64,000 nucleotides of DNA from an uncultured Alphaproteobacteria bacterium (GCA_905233185.1 CAJODB010000002.1:58073-122072), one strand, 5' to 3'. Positions 1 through 11,814 are shown, counted from the stretch's first letter. Numbers and translations are program-made. The notes: generated by a model not told the origin, from the letters alone.

Positions 1-66
1 GAATTAGACGCTGTCGTACAAAAACTAACTGAAACCTATGGGGTAGATATTGATGTTGGTAAATAA
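1..66 (+). CDS. C-terminal end of a truncated CDS (…ELDAVVQKLTETYGVDIDVGK*)
   Basis: Open frame from base 1 to TAA at 64-66; 5' end outside window. Confidence 0.5.
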   Translation, partial: ELDAVVQKLTETYGVDIDVGK

Positions 67-162
67 TAAAGCTATCCTCTCTAAGGATTACTTTTCTATT
101 TTTTTTAATTTTAGGCAGATAGTAGACATAAAATAGTAAGAGAACTATAAAATTCACATAAC

Positions 163-197
163 AAAAATCCCCGCAGTGATAAACCACGGGGATTTCT
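163..197 (-). terminator. Rho-independent terminator downstream of groEL
   Basis: Inverted repeat aaaaatccccg…cacggggattt directly 3' of the minus-strand groEL. Confidence 0.7.
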
Positions 198-260
198 CTT
201 TTCTTTTTTCGAGATAACTAACGACAAAAATATCGCAGTTATTTTTGATAAAAACGATTA

Positions 261-1919
<1,659 letters not shown>

Positions 1920-1960
1920 TTACAAACAACTACTCAATTAAACTATTGTACTCTATTTCG

Positions 1961-2257
1961 TTACTCTTTAATGATACCCAAGATATCTTGCTCTTTGATA
2001 ATGACATACTCAATGCCTTCGAGCTTGATTTCGGTTCCACCCCATTTTCCGAACATAATGCGATCGCCGACTTTGACATCCAGCGGATGCACTGTACCAT
2101 TGTTATCTCTCGTCCCTGAACCGACAGCAAGAACCTTGCCTTCCATAGGCTTTTCTTTTGCTGTATCCGGAATGATAATACCGCCTGGAGAACGTTCTTC
2201 TTGATCTATTCTCTTAACCAGTACACGGTCTTTTAATGGTGTAAAATTCATTGTCAT
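1961..2257 (-). CDS. groS: Co-chaperonin GroES
   Basis: [33 protein letters not shown]…; upstream of groEL. Confidence 0.98.
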   Translation of the reverse strand: MTMNFTPLKDRVLVKRIDQEERSPGGIIIPDTAKEKPMEGKVLAVGSGTRDNNGTVHPLDVKVGDRIMFGKWGGTEIKLEGIEYVIIKEQDILGIIKE

Positions 2258-2653
2258 TGCTTACTCCAATTTCACCTAAATTACCAAAAAATTATCGCCT
2301 CTTTTAAGCTTGCTTTTTTGCTTTTCCGTTGCGCATTGCTGCGTTAACTGCATTACTTTGCTTTTATTTCACCAAGGCGTACACATTTTAACAACGCGAC
2401 ATAAAGAATTCAATAGGAATTGCTGAAAGGAATAGATTTAATAAGAAAAAAGAGATGCGTACAGAGTACGAACATGTATCTGAATAAAATTGCAATGATG
2501 CTTTTCGTAAAAATGCAATATAGGACACTCATACTTTTAGATTTTTTCATTTTCTTAACGATTTTTCCTTAAAATTGGCATTAGCATATATATAGAAACA
2601 GAATCGGAGATCATCGTTATGTTTAGACTAAGGCAATCCATCTTTCGCAAAAA

Positions 2654-3349
2654 ATGCGGGGGGGGGTATTCATCCTCTTACGCAGAGCTTTGCGTCTTTA
2701 CAGGCTTCACAAAGGCGGCATATTAATTGAGTTCACATTCTCTATTCCCGTTTGTATTACGCTTTTGTTCTTTGTCTCCGACCATTATCGATTTTATGAA
2801 ATGCAAAATAAACTCAAGTCATCTGCCTATCTTGCAGCAAGTATGCTTCAGCAGATTGGTAATACCAGAACTGATAAGCAACTAACAAAAAAAGATTTCG
2901 CAAATATTGCATATGCCAGTTGTCTCAACTTTTTTCATACAAATTCTATGTTCAATCCATGGCCGTTTGGAGTGTATTATGTCCTGGCCTGTTATTGGGT
3001 AAAGCGAATTAACAGCAACAGTTATCAATGGCAACATTGCTATGGAACTACCTCGACAAACGGAACTTCGCCGGCCGAGATGAATCAAAAATGTAAAAAT
3101 ACAGAAACGAAAACATTAAGCCAAATAGAAACAGCCTATCCTGATTTAGTTTGTAGCAAAGATGGAGACGAACGCGTACTTATAGAAGTTATTTATAGGA
3201 AAACTTCAGGATTTGATAAAAAGAAGCTCGGATTTTTTATATTGGAACCAAAGGTATCAAAACCTGCTTTGGATAATAATTCCAATAATGCCTTTATTTT
3301 TTATTTGGTCATTACTCCGAAACCGGGATTATTTCCTGGAAAAAATTAG
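2654..3349 (+). CDS. TadE-like minor pilin/single-TM protein, paralogue 1; SD-linked upstream ATG at 2619 is out of frame at the current G9 tract
   Basis: HKGGILIEFTFSIPVCITLLFFVSDHYRFYEMQNKLKSSAYLAASM resembles the TadE N-terminal TM region; paralogous to the ORF at 62.5-63.3 kb (shared NTRTDKQLT, LGFFIL.PK, LVITPKPGLFP). Confidence 0.65.
   Translation: MRGGVFILLRRALRLYRLHKGGILIEFTFSIPVCITLLFFVSDHYRFYEMQNKLKSSAYLAASMLQQIGNTRTDKQLTKKDFANIAYASCLNFFHTNSMFNPWPFGVYYVLACYWVKRINSNSYQWQHCYGTTSTNGTSPAEMNQKCKNTETKTLSQIETAYPDLVCSKDGDERVLIEVIYRKTSGFDKKKLGFFILEPKVSKPALDNNSNNAFIFYLVITPKPGLFPGKN
2658..2666 (+). repeat. G9 mononucleotide tract in the N-terminal coding region of TadE-like paralogue 1
   Basis: …aaaaaatgcGGGGGGGGGtattc…. 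Confidence 0.95.
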
Positions 3350-3389
3350 GATTAGCCGCTTCCGCATGCATAATGTCGCTATATCTTCA

Positions 3390-4130
3390 TCAAAATAATG
3401 GGTCATCTGCAGTTTTTTCCTTTTCACATGCACTGCCTTTTAGGTAATGTATCAAGAAAAAGTTTCGTCGTGCCCAAAACGTATGAACAGATGGCGAAAC
3501 AACAATTGCTTCATCCGAGGTTGTTATCGGCGGATTATCAATCGTATCTATCACAAATGCTACAATATCATCGTTCTTTTCATTCGATTTGATTTTTATT
3601 TTCGGAAGAAACGATGAATCACAAAAGCATTTAGAAATAAGTATTTTACTGGAATCAAAATAGATCGATTCATGTATTTCTGTGAGTGCGGGTTCAACTA
3701 TGTATATCAACGGTCGGCCGTTACCATCGATTGTGCATCTTTCAGCGATCCCGAGTGTATTGAACGGAACCGTGCCGATTGCTTTATCTGCGACTTCGCT
3801 CTCTATACCTTTTTTTCCCGGTGATGATGGACGAGGTAAGCGTTTGTTCGTCGCAAGATATGAGGCAAGCGAAGACGTTACGACCTCTATATTATTTTTT
3901 GTCTTTTGCTCACGTGCTACACGGTTTATTGCGATGCCTCTTGTAAGAAAAAATCCAGATATGAGCCCAATAACCGAAATCCCGATAGCTATTTCCAGAA
4001 GCAGTGAGCCTTTTTGGCCGTTCTGCTTTCTATTGCAATGGCTGCTTATGCTGTTTTTACCACAACCTGAACATAATGATGCAATCATTTCTTTTATTTT
4101 TGAGATCATATCGTTGTCCAATAGATGCAA
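3390..4130 (-). CDS. Type IV/II pseudopilin-like protein
   Basis: Prepilin-type segment KGSLLLEIAIGISVIGLISGFFLTRG; adjacent to a second pilin-like gene and a secretin. Confidence 0.65.
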   Translation of the reverse strand: MHLLDNDMISKIKEMIASLCSGCGKNSISSHCNRKQNGQKGSLLLEIAIGISVIGLISGFFLTRGIAINRVAREQKTKNNIEVVTSSLASYLATNKRLPRPSSPGKKGIESEVADKAIGTVPFNTLGIAERCTIDGNGRPLIYIVEPALTEIHESIYFDSSKILISKCFCDSSFLPKIKIKSNEKNDDIVAFVIDTIDNPPITTSDEAIVVSPSVHTFWARRNFFLIHYLKGSACEKEKTADDPLF

Positions 4131-4704
4131 CTCCGCTGCCAGCGACTCTTAACGTACGAATTTCTCCTGACGATGGATCGCCGTTGTCGTATTTTTTGTC
4201 GATAGTGTACGCATCTTCTTGCGAAATAATTCCAGAGAAATTTACGTTGTTGCTCGTACCTCGACTTAAAATAATCCAAACACCTTCATGACCGCCGATA
4301 TTGCTTGCAACTGAATAATATCCGCCAAGTTTGCTAACGGGAAATCCGTTAATTAATTCAGCACTCAGCAAACCAGATACTACAAGATGCCTCCAGAATC
4401 TTTTTGCGTCGGATATTGAAAAAATATTGCCATTTCCGCTTCCGTTTTCTAAAGAATTGTCGATCATGTCCTTGGCGTTTGTAAAATCTCCCGGCATTGC
4501 GCTGTATTTTTCCATGAACATTTGTGTAGCCATACGAAATGCATTCACTTGATCGACAACGGAGTTCAATTTCGCTGTATGTATCAGCTCTTTCCCTTTC
4601 AGAGTCAGACTTACAACTAATCCAACTACTACAATTGCTATTGCGACTTCTATTAATGAAAATCCTTTTTCTTTTTCTCTTATTTTTATTCCGTAAAATT
4701 TCAT
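4057..4704 (-). CDS. Type IV pilin-like protein with prepilin N-terminal methylation motif
   Basis: KGFSLIEVAIAIVVVGLVVSLTLKGKELI; overlaps the secretin stop. Confidence 0.8.
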   Translation of the reverse strand: MKFYGIKIREKEKGFSLIEVAIAIVVVGLVVSLTLKGKELIHTAKLNSVVDQVNAFRMATQMFMEKYSAMPGDFTNAKDMIDNSLENGSGNGNIFSISDAKRFWRHLVVSGLLSAELINGFPVSKLGGYYSVASNIGGHEGVWIILSRGTSNNVNFSGIISQEDAYTIDKKYDNGDPSSGEIRTLRVAGSGVASIGQRYDLKNKRNDCIIMFRLW

Positions 4705-6335
4705 TTTTTAAACTTCAATTGACGTGGATCTGATGAAAACATTTTATAAATTTTCTTATCAGCATTGTGATATTTTTTGCTTTTTTTTCGCAGGATTGTT
4801 GCTCGTAAGAAAATTACAAGCTCCGTTACGTCTGTTTCACGATCTCTTTCACCACTCAAGTAATCCACGGGAGTATCCATAAAGCCAGGTAATCCACTGC
4901 GGTTGTTATGTGACTTTTCCTGCATCAAACCGCCCATTACGACAATCTGCCCTGATTGTACTTTCAGAACAGAATCGAGTTCGCGAACATCAACAATTGG
5001 TATTTTCAGAGTTTGCGGAGTACTTGATGATGTATCTGAGCTGCTGTAATTCGTAAACAGAAATGGCACTTCTTTGTATGCGGCGATTTTTGATATTGTT
5101 GGTCGTAAAGTCAGCAAAACGGAATTATTTTTACGATCGATAGAAGGTTGAACTTTCATAATCAAACCAATAGGAATTGTTTTTACGTTTGTCGACAGCA
5201 AATCCATCATATTTTCAGAATTTCGTCCTGTATATTGCTTCTGAAATTCCGGGAAATACACGACTTCATTTTGTGCAACTTTTAGAATCGCGGAATGATT
5301 GTTGAGAATGGTTACACGTGGGCTTGAAAGAGTTTTTACAGCACCGAAATTTTCTATAAATCCAGAAAGAGCGCTCAAACTGGTTCTGTTAATGCCAAAA
5401 GAAAAAAGACCGCTCGTATCAAACGTTTTATTTAGAGTTGCGCCACCTCCTCGCATAATATGCCAATTAATTCCGCTTTTAAATTCGTCCTTCAAATTTA
5501 CTTCAATGATTTTCGCTTCTATCAAAACTTGCTCTTCAGACGTTTCTTTTAGCATATCGATGTATTTTTTGATTTCTTCGTGCTTACTTTGCGTTGTATA
5601 AGCTGTTATTAGTCCTCCTTGCCGATGAATAGAAACATAACTTCCGTCACTTTCTCCGATTATCATCTTCAAAGCGCTTTCAAGTTCTATCCAGAAATCA
5701 TTTTTTGATGTTTCCGAAACCAAACTATTCGAGCCGTTGTTCGCTTGATTGCTATTAAGTGCGGTAGAATCAGCTGTTGATGAAGTCAAACTTCCATTGA
5801 AAATGTCTGTCGATATTGAAACGGCGCTTTGAGTATCGCGTTGCACATTAAGTGAAGGAATTCGGTAAAACTTCAGCATAGGAAAATCTACTTCGATCTT
5901 TACAGAATTTCCTGTGATAGTGTATTTTAATCCTGAACTACTGCAAACATCCCGCAATATATCCAAAAATGGACGATCTTTTGTTGTAAAAGAAATACTT
6001 CCTTCAATATCTTGCGCAATGAAGATATTTATGCCGGCAAGATTTGCCATTTGCGTTAACGCTTCTCGCATTTTCATGTTTTCGGTGACAGATATAGATA
6101 TGCGCTTGTAGAATTTTGGATCTATTCTTTCTTCAGGGTCAGGATCATCATCAGTTGCAAAGTCAATGTCGGCATAATCGAAAGAGGCATCATCAACAGG
6201 GATTGAAATTGAATCGAGCGCTTTTCTGTTCAAATTCTTTTGCTGAGATGTTCGCGGTTGATCTAAATCTACACAGGCAGATAAAAGAAATAACGATGCA
6301 AATAAAAACGGCGAATGACGAAAACTCATCAGCAA
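4701..6335 (-). CDS. Outer-membrane secretin lipoprotein (PilQ/MshL/GspD family)
   Basis: Lipobox LLSAC; secretin features EEQVLIEAKIIEVNLKDEFKSGINW…, VQSGQIVVMGGLMQEK…, TELVIFLRATIL. Confidence 0.88.
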   Translation of the reverse strand: MLMSFRHSPFLFASLFLLSACVDLDQPRTSQQKNLNRKALDSISIPVDDASFDYADIDFATDDDPDPEERIDPKFYKRISISVTENMKMREALTQMANLAGINIFIAQDIEGSISFTTKDRPFLDILRDVCSSSGLKYTITGNSVKIEVDFPMLKFYRIPSLNVQRDTQSAVSISTDIFNGSLTSSTADSTALNSNQANNGSNSLVSETSKNDFWIELESALKMIIGESDGSYVSIHRQGGLITAYTTQSKHEEIKKYIDMLKETSEEQVLIEAKIIEVNLKDEFKSGINWHIMRGGGATLNKTFDTSGLFSFGINRTSLSALSGFIENFGAVKTLSSPRVTILNNHSAILKVAQNEVVYFPEFQKQYTGRNSENMMDLLSTNVKTIPIGLIMKVQPSIDRKNNSVLLTLRPTISKIAAYKEVPFLFTNYSSSDTSSSTPQTLKIPIVDVRELDSVLKVQSGQIVVMGGLMQEKSHNNRSGLPGFMDTPVDYLSGERDRETDVTELVIFLRATILRKKSKKYHNADKKIYKMFSSDPRQLKFKK

Positions 6336-6875
6336 AACATCTCGACAAAAACTACTAAAAATTAGTTAAAATTATATTGGCGACAACCTAAGTTGTACAG
6401 TCCAAATGCAAGGATTTTTTTCAAATAAATATGCAGATGATAGACTTTGAAGTAATTTTACAGAACTATTTAAAGCGAATTTTTAGAGGAAAAATGCTAA
6501 AAAATGAAAGGGAATTCGGAATAAAAGACCTTTAAAATGGAAAAGATGGAGAAAAATAAGTACATTGCTGAATTATTTCGAATTCTTCGCTTGATCAATT
6601 AGAATAACGAGAGAATAAATCAAAAATTTCTAATCATTTAGGGTAGATCTCTCGCGAAAGTTATTTTCATGAATTTTTACCTCTGATAATCAGCGTATTC
6701 CAAATACTATTTCCGATTTTCGGCAGAAATCTAATATAATTCCTAACTGTTTTCAGCACGAATAAAAATCGCAAGTCTTTTTAGGCCACTTAATCTTAAT
6801 AGCAAGTTTTCAATGTGAATCATTGATTGCTTCTTCGCATGCTATAAAAAATATTCACATGAGCATCATTAACAA

Positions 6876-6917
6876 TAAAAACAGCCGTCTCATATTCAGG
6901 CGAAACGGCTGTTTTTT
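6876..6917 (-). terminator. Strong (potentially bidirectional) terminator hairpin
   Basis: aaaacagccgt…acggctgtttttt downstream of the 6964-8190 minus-strand gene. Confidence 0.8.
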
Positions 6918-6963
6918 GCGATATTTCCGTTAGGATACCAGATTACTTATGGCACTACGAACC

Positions 6964-8190
6964 TTAATATCCAGCTTGTGTACGTTCCTGATATGCTTCA
7001 TAATCCGAATCATCAAAGTCTTCGTCCTCATCCATACGAGAGCTCTGTCGACCGCTAACTGCCTTATTTGCCGCACGTCGCAATTTATCTCTTCCGGAAG
7101 CTGCTGCAGCCTTTTTCCTTTGCTGCTGAGTTTCATATTCATCTACACTATCTTCGTATATTTTCTTTGCTTTGCTAGATCTTGAGGATAGAGATGATTC
7201 CAATTGGCTTTTTGTTTGTGCTTTTTTCCCTTTTTCGCTTCTGAAAGTTGGATCAGATTCTAGCTGGTTCCTTTTCTTGTTTACATTTCCTCGACTGGTT
7301 TTTTCTAATTTATCAAGTTCTTCATAGTTTTTTCTTTGATATTTTAGAGCTGTATACTCACCTCCTAAAAGCTCTTCGCATTTACTAGAGAATTCTTCAA
7401 GGTCGGAAGAATCTCCTGTTTTCGCATAGGTTATTACGTGTTGTAAAAGTTGAACATATAGATTTATGATATCTTTCTCAGCGGCAATGTAGTTTTTGCT
7501 AAGTTTAAATAGTCCTAATATTTCCTTATCTTTTGCGCTGTTCGCTATTTTTGTACTTTCTTCCTCATATTTTGCAATTTGATCGACGATATTTTTCTTT
7601 GCACTTGTGATATTCGTCAGCTGTTTTTCAAGAATGGTTTTTATAGCTCCCGCATTACTGATTCTTATCTCTCCTTTGCAAAGCTTTCCTATCAAAGCAA
7701 AATTGGCTCGTGTTGATGCCAGATCTGCTTCCATAACTTTCATAACCTTTCTCGAAAGTCTTATTCCTTGACGTCCAGCGACTTCATTTGCATTTCCTGC
7801 ACTTTTTGCTTTATTTATTGACTTCAATCCATCTATTTCTTTTTCTAATAAAGAAGCTATAGTTTCAAAAGATGTAGCAATATTTGCTAAACGTTCAGAA
7901 ATAAATACTATTGGCACGACAGTAGATGTTGTATCAAAAGTTTTTACATCTATTGTTTGTTTTTTCATGTCAACTATGGCAGTGTTGATGCCTTTTTTCG
8001 CGTCTGTTAATCCGCTTTTGAGTTTGTCTGCGGCATTTATAAGGTCAGTCGTATCAGCTCCAAAGATAGTATATGCTACCGTTTCTGTATTAACTGCTTT
8101 TTTACCAAATAAAGCTTCTGTATTGCTCAAACCTGTGAGCATTAATATACCTGCTGAAAGAACACATGTTGTCAATTTTCTCATAGTCAC
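6964..8190 (-). CDS. Uncharacterised secreted/periplasmic protein with basic, then acidic, C-terminal tail
   Basis: Signal peptide MRKLTTCVLSAGILMLTGLSNTEA; helical body; low-complexity C-terminus KKAAAASGRDKLRRAANKAVSGRQSSRMDEDEDFDDSDYEAY. Confidence 0.7.
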   Translation of the reverse strand: MTMRKLTTCVLSAGILMLTGLSNTEALFGKKAVNTETVAYTIFGADTTDLINAADKLKSGLTDAKKGINTAIVDMKKQTIDVKTFDTTSTVVPIVFISERLANIATSFETIASLLEKEIDGLKSINKAKSAGNANEVAGRQGIRLSRKVMKVMEADLASTRANFALIGKLCKGEIRISNAGAIKTILEKQLTNITSAKKNIVDQIAKYEEESTKIANSAKDKEILGLFKLSKNYIAAEKDIINLYVQLLQHVITYAKTGDSSDLEEFSSKCEELLGGEYTALKYQRKNYEELDKLEKTSRGNVNKKRNQLESDPTFRSEKGKKAQTKSQLESSLSSRSSKAKKIYEDSVDEYETQQQRKKAAAASGRDKLRRAANKAVSGRQSSRMDEDEDFDDSDYEAYQERTQAGY

Positions 8191-8267
8191 TCCTTATTAA
8201 TTAACAATGAGCAAATTGTAGACAAAAATTATTAAAAATATATTAATATTTTTGAAATATTGAAAAA

Positions 8268-8705
8268 TTTTTACGAAATCTATAAGCCGGATTCTGTAAA
8301 ATGCTAAAATGCATTCCGATAGCCATTCATCTTGTGCTTACATTACTGTAAACATCCAGCGATCTACCACGAACAGCTTCATGCAGAGGTCATTTTTACT
8401 GTTCCAATTTGATCTTGCTCCAAGTGGGGTTTGCAATGCCGATTTTGTCGCCAAAATCGCGGGGAGCTCTTACCTCTCCATTTCACCCTTGCCAAAAGGC
8501 GGTATATTTTCTGTTGCACTTTCCCTAGCACTTCATACTTACATACCCACAAAAGAGAAATAAACTTGCGTTATGTAATATATGCGTGCCGCCGGACGTT
8601 ATCCGGCACTATCCTCCGAGGAGTCCGGACTTTCCTCTGCGAATGACGACAACATACACAATATGATGACAGACTTTACGCAGCGACTATCCGATTTCGT
8701 AAAAA
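8268..8705 (-). ncRNA. rnpB: RNase P RNA (bacterial type A-like)
   Basis: Minus strand carries GAGGAAAGTCCGGACTCC near the 5' end and ACAGAATCCGGCTTAT near the 3' end; ends close a perfect P1 (TTTTTACGAAATC / GATTTCGTAAAAA, + coordinates 8693-8705 and 8268-8280). Confidence 0.93.
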
Positions 8706-8889
8706 CGAGGATATCGTATCATAAAGAGGATGAAAGGATAAAGAGGAGAAATTGTTTTTGCGGATTTTTTCGCAGGATGGAGGTATTTTTTATAACAACA
8801 ATTCTCTGAATTCCTCTTTTATGTTTATGGAGATCCTCTACTATATTTTATTGATTCTTGCTTACTTTTTGCAATTATCTTGCACAATT

Positions 8890-10254
8890 TTACAGTGCTT
8901 TTACGATTGCTTCCGTTGTTTTTTTTGCATCTCCGAGCAGCATCATTGTATTTTGTGCGTAGAATAGCTCATTATCTACGCCTGCATACCCTGTACCCAT
9001 CGATCTCTTCAAAAACAGCACAATTTTCGCTTTATCGACTTCGAAAATCGGCATGCCATAAATCGAACTCGATGGATCATTTTTCGCTGCCGGGTTTGTT
9101 ACGTCATTTGCTCCAATCACGTACGCTACATCACAAGTTGCAAAGTCTCGATTAATTTCATCCAATTCAAATACATCTTCATAAGGAACATTTGCTTCCG
9201 CAAGGAGAACATTCATATGTCCGGGCATGCGTCCTGCGACAGGGTGTATCGCATATCGAACGGTTGTTCCGTTTTTTTTCAGAAGATCACTCATTTCTTT
9301 CAAGGCATGCTGCGCTTGAGACGTTGCCATTCCATATCCCGGTACTACAATTACTGATTTTGCGTTTTTCAGAATAAAAGCAGCATCTTCAGGTGAACCT
9401 TGTTTGAATGGACGGACGGCATTTGATTTCGCGGTTCCCGAAATATCCTGTCCAGATGGAAATATTACGTTTAATAAGGATCGATTCATTCCCTTACACA
9501 TTATATAGCTAAGAATTGCACCACTGGAACCAACCAAAGCTCCCGTTATTATCAGCAGGTCATTATGTAACGTAAATCCGATTCCTGAAGCAGCCCATCC
9601 TGAATATGAGTTAAGCATGGAAACAACAACCGGCATGTCTGCGCCTCCGATCGGCATTATAAGAGTCGCTCCGAGAATGAAAGAGCAAAGCGCAATAAGC
9701 AAAAATGCATACGGACTTTCAGTCATAACAAAGAAAAAGATTAAGCAAAGAACGGATGATCCTAAAAACGCATTTAATTCTTTCGGAATGTCATTTCCTT
9801 TGTATATTTCATGCAATTTTGCGAATGCTATAAGCGATCCGCTGAATGTTATAGCGCCGATTGCGACTCCGAACCCCATTTCAATTAAGCTGGATTTGTA
9901 TATATTGCCAAGTTTATCGATGATTTTGAAAATTTGAGGAGCATAATACGCGGAAAATGCAACCAATACCGCTGCCATACCAACCAAGCTGTGGAAACCT
10001 GCTACCATCTGTGGCAGTGAAGTCATTGATACCGATTTCGCTATATAAATTCCGACTCCTCCGCCAATGCAAATTGCAACTAAGGTTAACATCGCATCAG
10101 ATATATCAGTTGAAAGATAGGTTGCGACACAAGCAAATACCATTCCGGCGATGCCTATCCAATTTCCTGAACTGGCACTGTCAGGTGAAGACAATCCTTT
10201 TAACGCAAGAATAAAGCAGATTGCAGCAATCAGATAAAGCAAATCGATTATCAT
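8890..10254 (-). CDS. pntB: NAD(P) transhydrogenase subunit beta
   Basis: VIVVPGYGMATSQAQHALKEMSDLLKK…VAGRMPGHMNVLLAEANVPYEDVFELDEIN…. Confidence 0.97.
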   Translation of the reverse strand: MIIDLLYLIAAICFILALKGLSSPDSASSGNWIGIAGMVFACVATYLSTDISDAMLTLVAICIGGGVGIYIAKSVSMTSLPQMVAGFHSLVGMAAVLVAFSAYYAPQIFKIIDKLGNIYKSSLIEMGFGVAIGAITFSGSLIAFAKLHEIYKGNDIPKELNAFLGSSVLCLIFFFVMTESPYAFLLIALCSFILGATLIMPIGGADMPVVVSMLNSYSGWAASGIGFTLHNDLLIITGALVGSSGAILSYIMCKGMNRSLLNVIFPSGQDISGTAKSNAVRPFKQGSPEDAAFILKNAKSVIVVPGYGMATSQAQHALKEMSDLLKKNGTTVRYAIHPVAGRMPGHMNVLLAEANVPYEDVFELDEINRDFATCDVAYVIGANDVTNPAAKNDPSSSIYGMPIFEVDKAKIVLFLKRSMGTGYAGVDNELFYAQNTMMLLGDAKKTTEAIVKAL

Positions 10255-10294
10255 TTAGTTTTTTCCTTCTTCTTGTTCATTATTTATTTTCTAT

Positions 10295-10654
10295 CTATTT
10301 CTTTTGAAACATGTTTAACATTCGGTGTGTAATAGTAAATCCTCCGAAAATATTTATGGAGGCTAGTACGATTGCGATAAATCCGAAAACTCTTGAGCTA
10401 CAATACAGATGTTGCGTTGCTGCGAATATCGCTCCTACTATAATTACGCTGGAAATTGCGTTTGTAACAGACATAAGCGGTGCATGAAGAGCCGGAGTAA
10501 CTTTCCATACGACATAATATCCGACAAAACACGCCAGAACAAAAACCGTCAGCGCATGCATTCCTGATGAAGCGCAATTAAGTGCATTTGAACCTGCATC
10601 TAATTGCATAAGGAAATTGATATCGTCGACTAATTGCTGAAGAGAACTATCCAT
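10295..10654 (-). CDS. pntAB: NAD(P) transhydrogenase subunit alpha part 2 (membrane domain)
   Basis: [38 protein letters not shown]. Confidence 0.93.
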   Translation of the reverse strand: MDSSLQQLVDDINFLMQLDAGSNALNCASSGMHALTVFVLACFVGYYVVWKVTPALHAPLMSVTNAISSVIIVGAIFAATQHLYCSSRVFGFIAIVLASINIFGGFTITHRMLNMFQKK

Positions 10655-10833
10655 GCTCTATTTCCCTTTTTTCTTTTTTTATTTTTATGCATTTGTAACT
10701 GTTTTTCTGCACATAACCTTGTATAAAATCTCGCGCAGTATAACAGAAAAAAATGATACTGCATATAATCGCATGCAATACTTAATTTTTTGTGAAGTTA
10801 ACTGAGGAAATTACTGTTAACAATCAACAAACG

Positions 10834-11814
10834 CTACAACTTTATTATTGCGGAGCTGAATTTTTGATTATCTGTGTCATTGGTTGGAAGCCAAGAACTT
10901 CGTCCGAGAATCGGTTTATAGCTTTTTCGGCTGCTTAAATATAACGGCGGAACAGTTTTAGGAGTGACTGCCGCATAGCATATATAAAAATCTCCGACAT
11001 ATTTTTTTACTATGTATTTTAGCTGACTTAACTCGTTCTTTTCTTCAGGAGAACAAAAGAATTGATAAATTTTATCGAAATTATGGTGGGTCAAATTTAT
11101 TCTTATTTCGAGATTGGCGACAGCTGCCTTTGTACCAAGTCCTGAATTTATGCCAAGGCGTATTTTGTCTTTGTCTAATCTGTTGTTTTCTGCAATGTCT
11201 GTCCATGCAATTTGGAATTGGTTGACCTTAGTCTTAAAACCAAACAAAGCCGTAATTACTGATTCTAATCCAGATGCGCTTTTTTCTTTTCTCCATAACA
11301 GTTGCGAAATTCTCGACAATCTCCGATTCATTTTTTGAAAATCTTCTCCGCAGAATGCGGCAATAGATCGTACAAACATGCAGTTATTGCTTTTGTGATT
11401 TTGCAAATTAAGATATCGACGCTTGCTGATTTGATACGATATGCCAAGCAATCTTGAATTAAACACATTCACAAAAGCTGCCATAGCAGTATCTTGTTCT
11501 CTGGTTCTTCTTTGAATTAATTCGCCATACGGAGTCGGTAAAGGAGCATTTAATCCCGTTATTGCAAGTCGTTCGATGAATATCGTTTTTTTCCCTTCGA
11601 TTGTTTCGACTTTTTCTATTTCTGTTCCACGCAAATAAAATGAATTAATGCTTATTGTTTTAAATGGTGCTTGATTTACGGCAATATTTTTTCCAAATGA
11701 AACATCGCTTCCGTATTCCAAAGTATATGCGGCCATTTCAAATGAAAATCGATAAGCATTCTGCTCTAAATCGTCTTCTAAAGATACATTTTGTTTCCGA
11801 AGTTGTGATCCCAT
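10834..11814 (-). CDS. tssG: Type VI secretion baseplate protein TssG (ImpH/VasB)
   Basis: ITGLNAPLPTPYGELI…FVNVFNSRLLGISYQ…; overlaps tssF. Confidence 0.8.
   Translation of the reverse strand: MGSQLRKQNVSLEDDLEQNAYRFSFEMAAYTLEYGSDVSFGKNIAVNQAPFKTISINSFYLRGTEIEKVETIEGKKTIFIERLAITGLNAPLPTPYGELIQRRTREQDTAMAAFVNVFNSRLLGISYQISKRRYLNLQNHKSNNCMFVRSIAAFCGEDFQKMNRRLSRISQLLWRKEKSASGLESVITALFGFKTKVNQFQIAWTDIAENNRLDKDKIRLGINSGLGTKAAVANLEIRINLTHHNFDKIYQFFCSPEEKNELSQLKYIVKKYVGDFYICYAAVTPKTVPPLYLSSRKSYKPILGRSSWLPTNDTDNQKFSSAIIKL

Noticed and set aside
2262-2400. Possible CIRCE element upstream of groES
   Set aside because: No TTAGCACTC-N9-GAGTGCTAA-like inverted repeat found; regulation left unassigned.
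8309-8809. ORFs 8309..8563, 8431..8646, 8582..8809
   Set aside because: Lie within or at the edge of the minus-strand RNase P RNA gene; no protein-like motifs.
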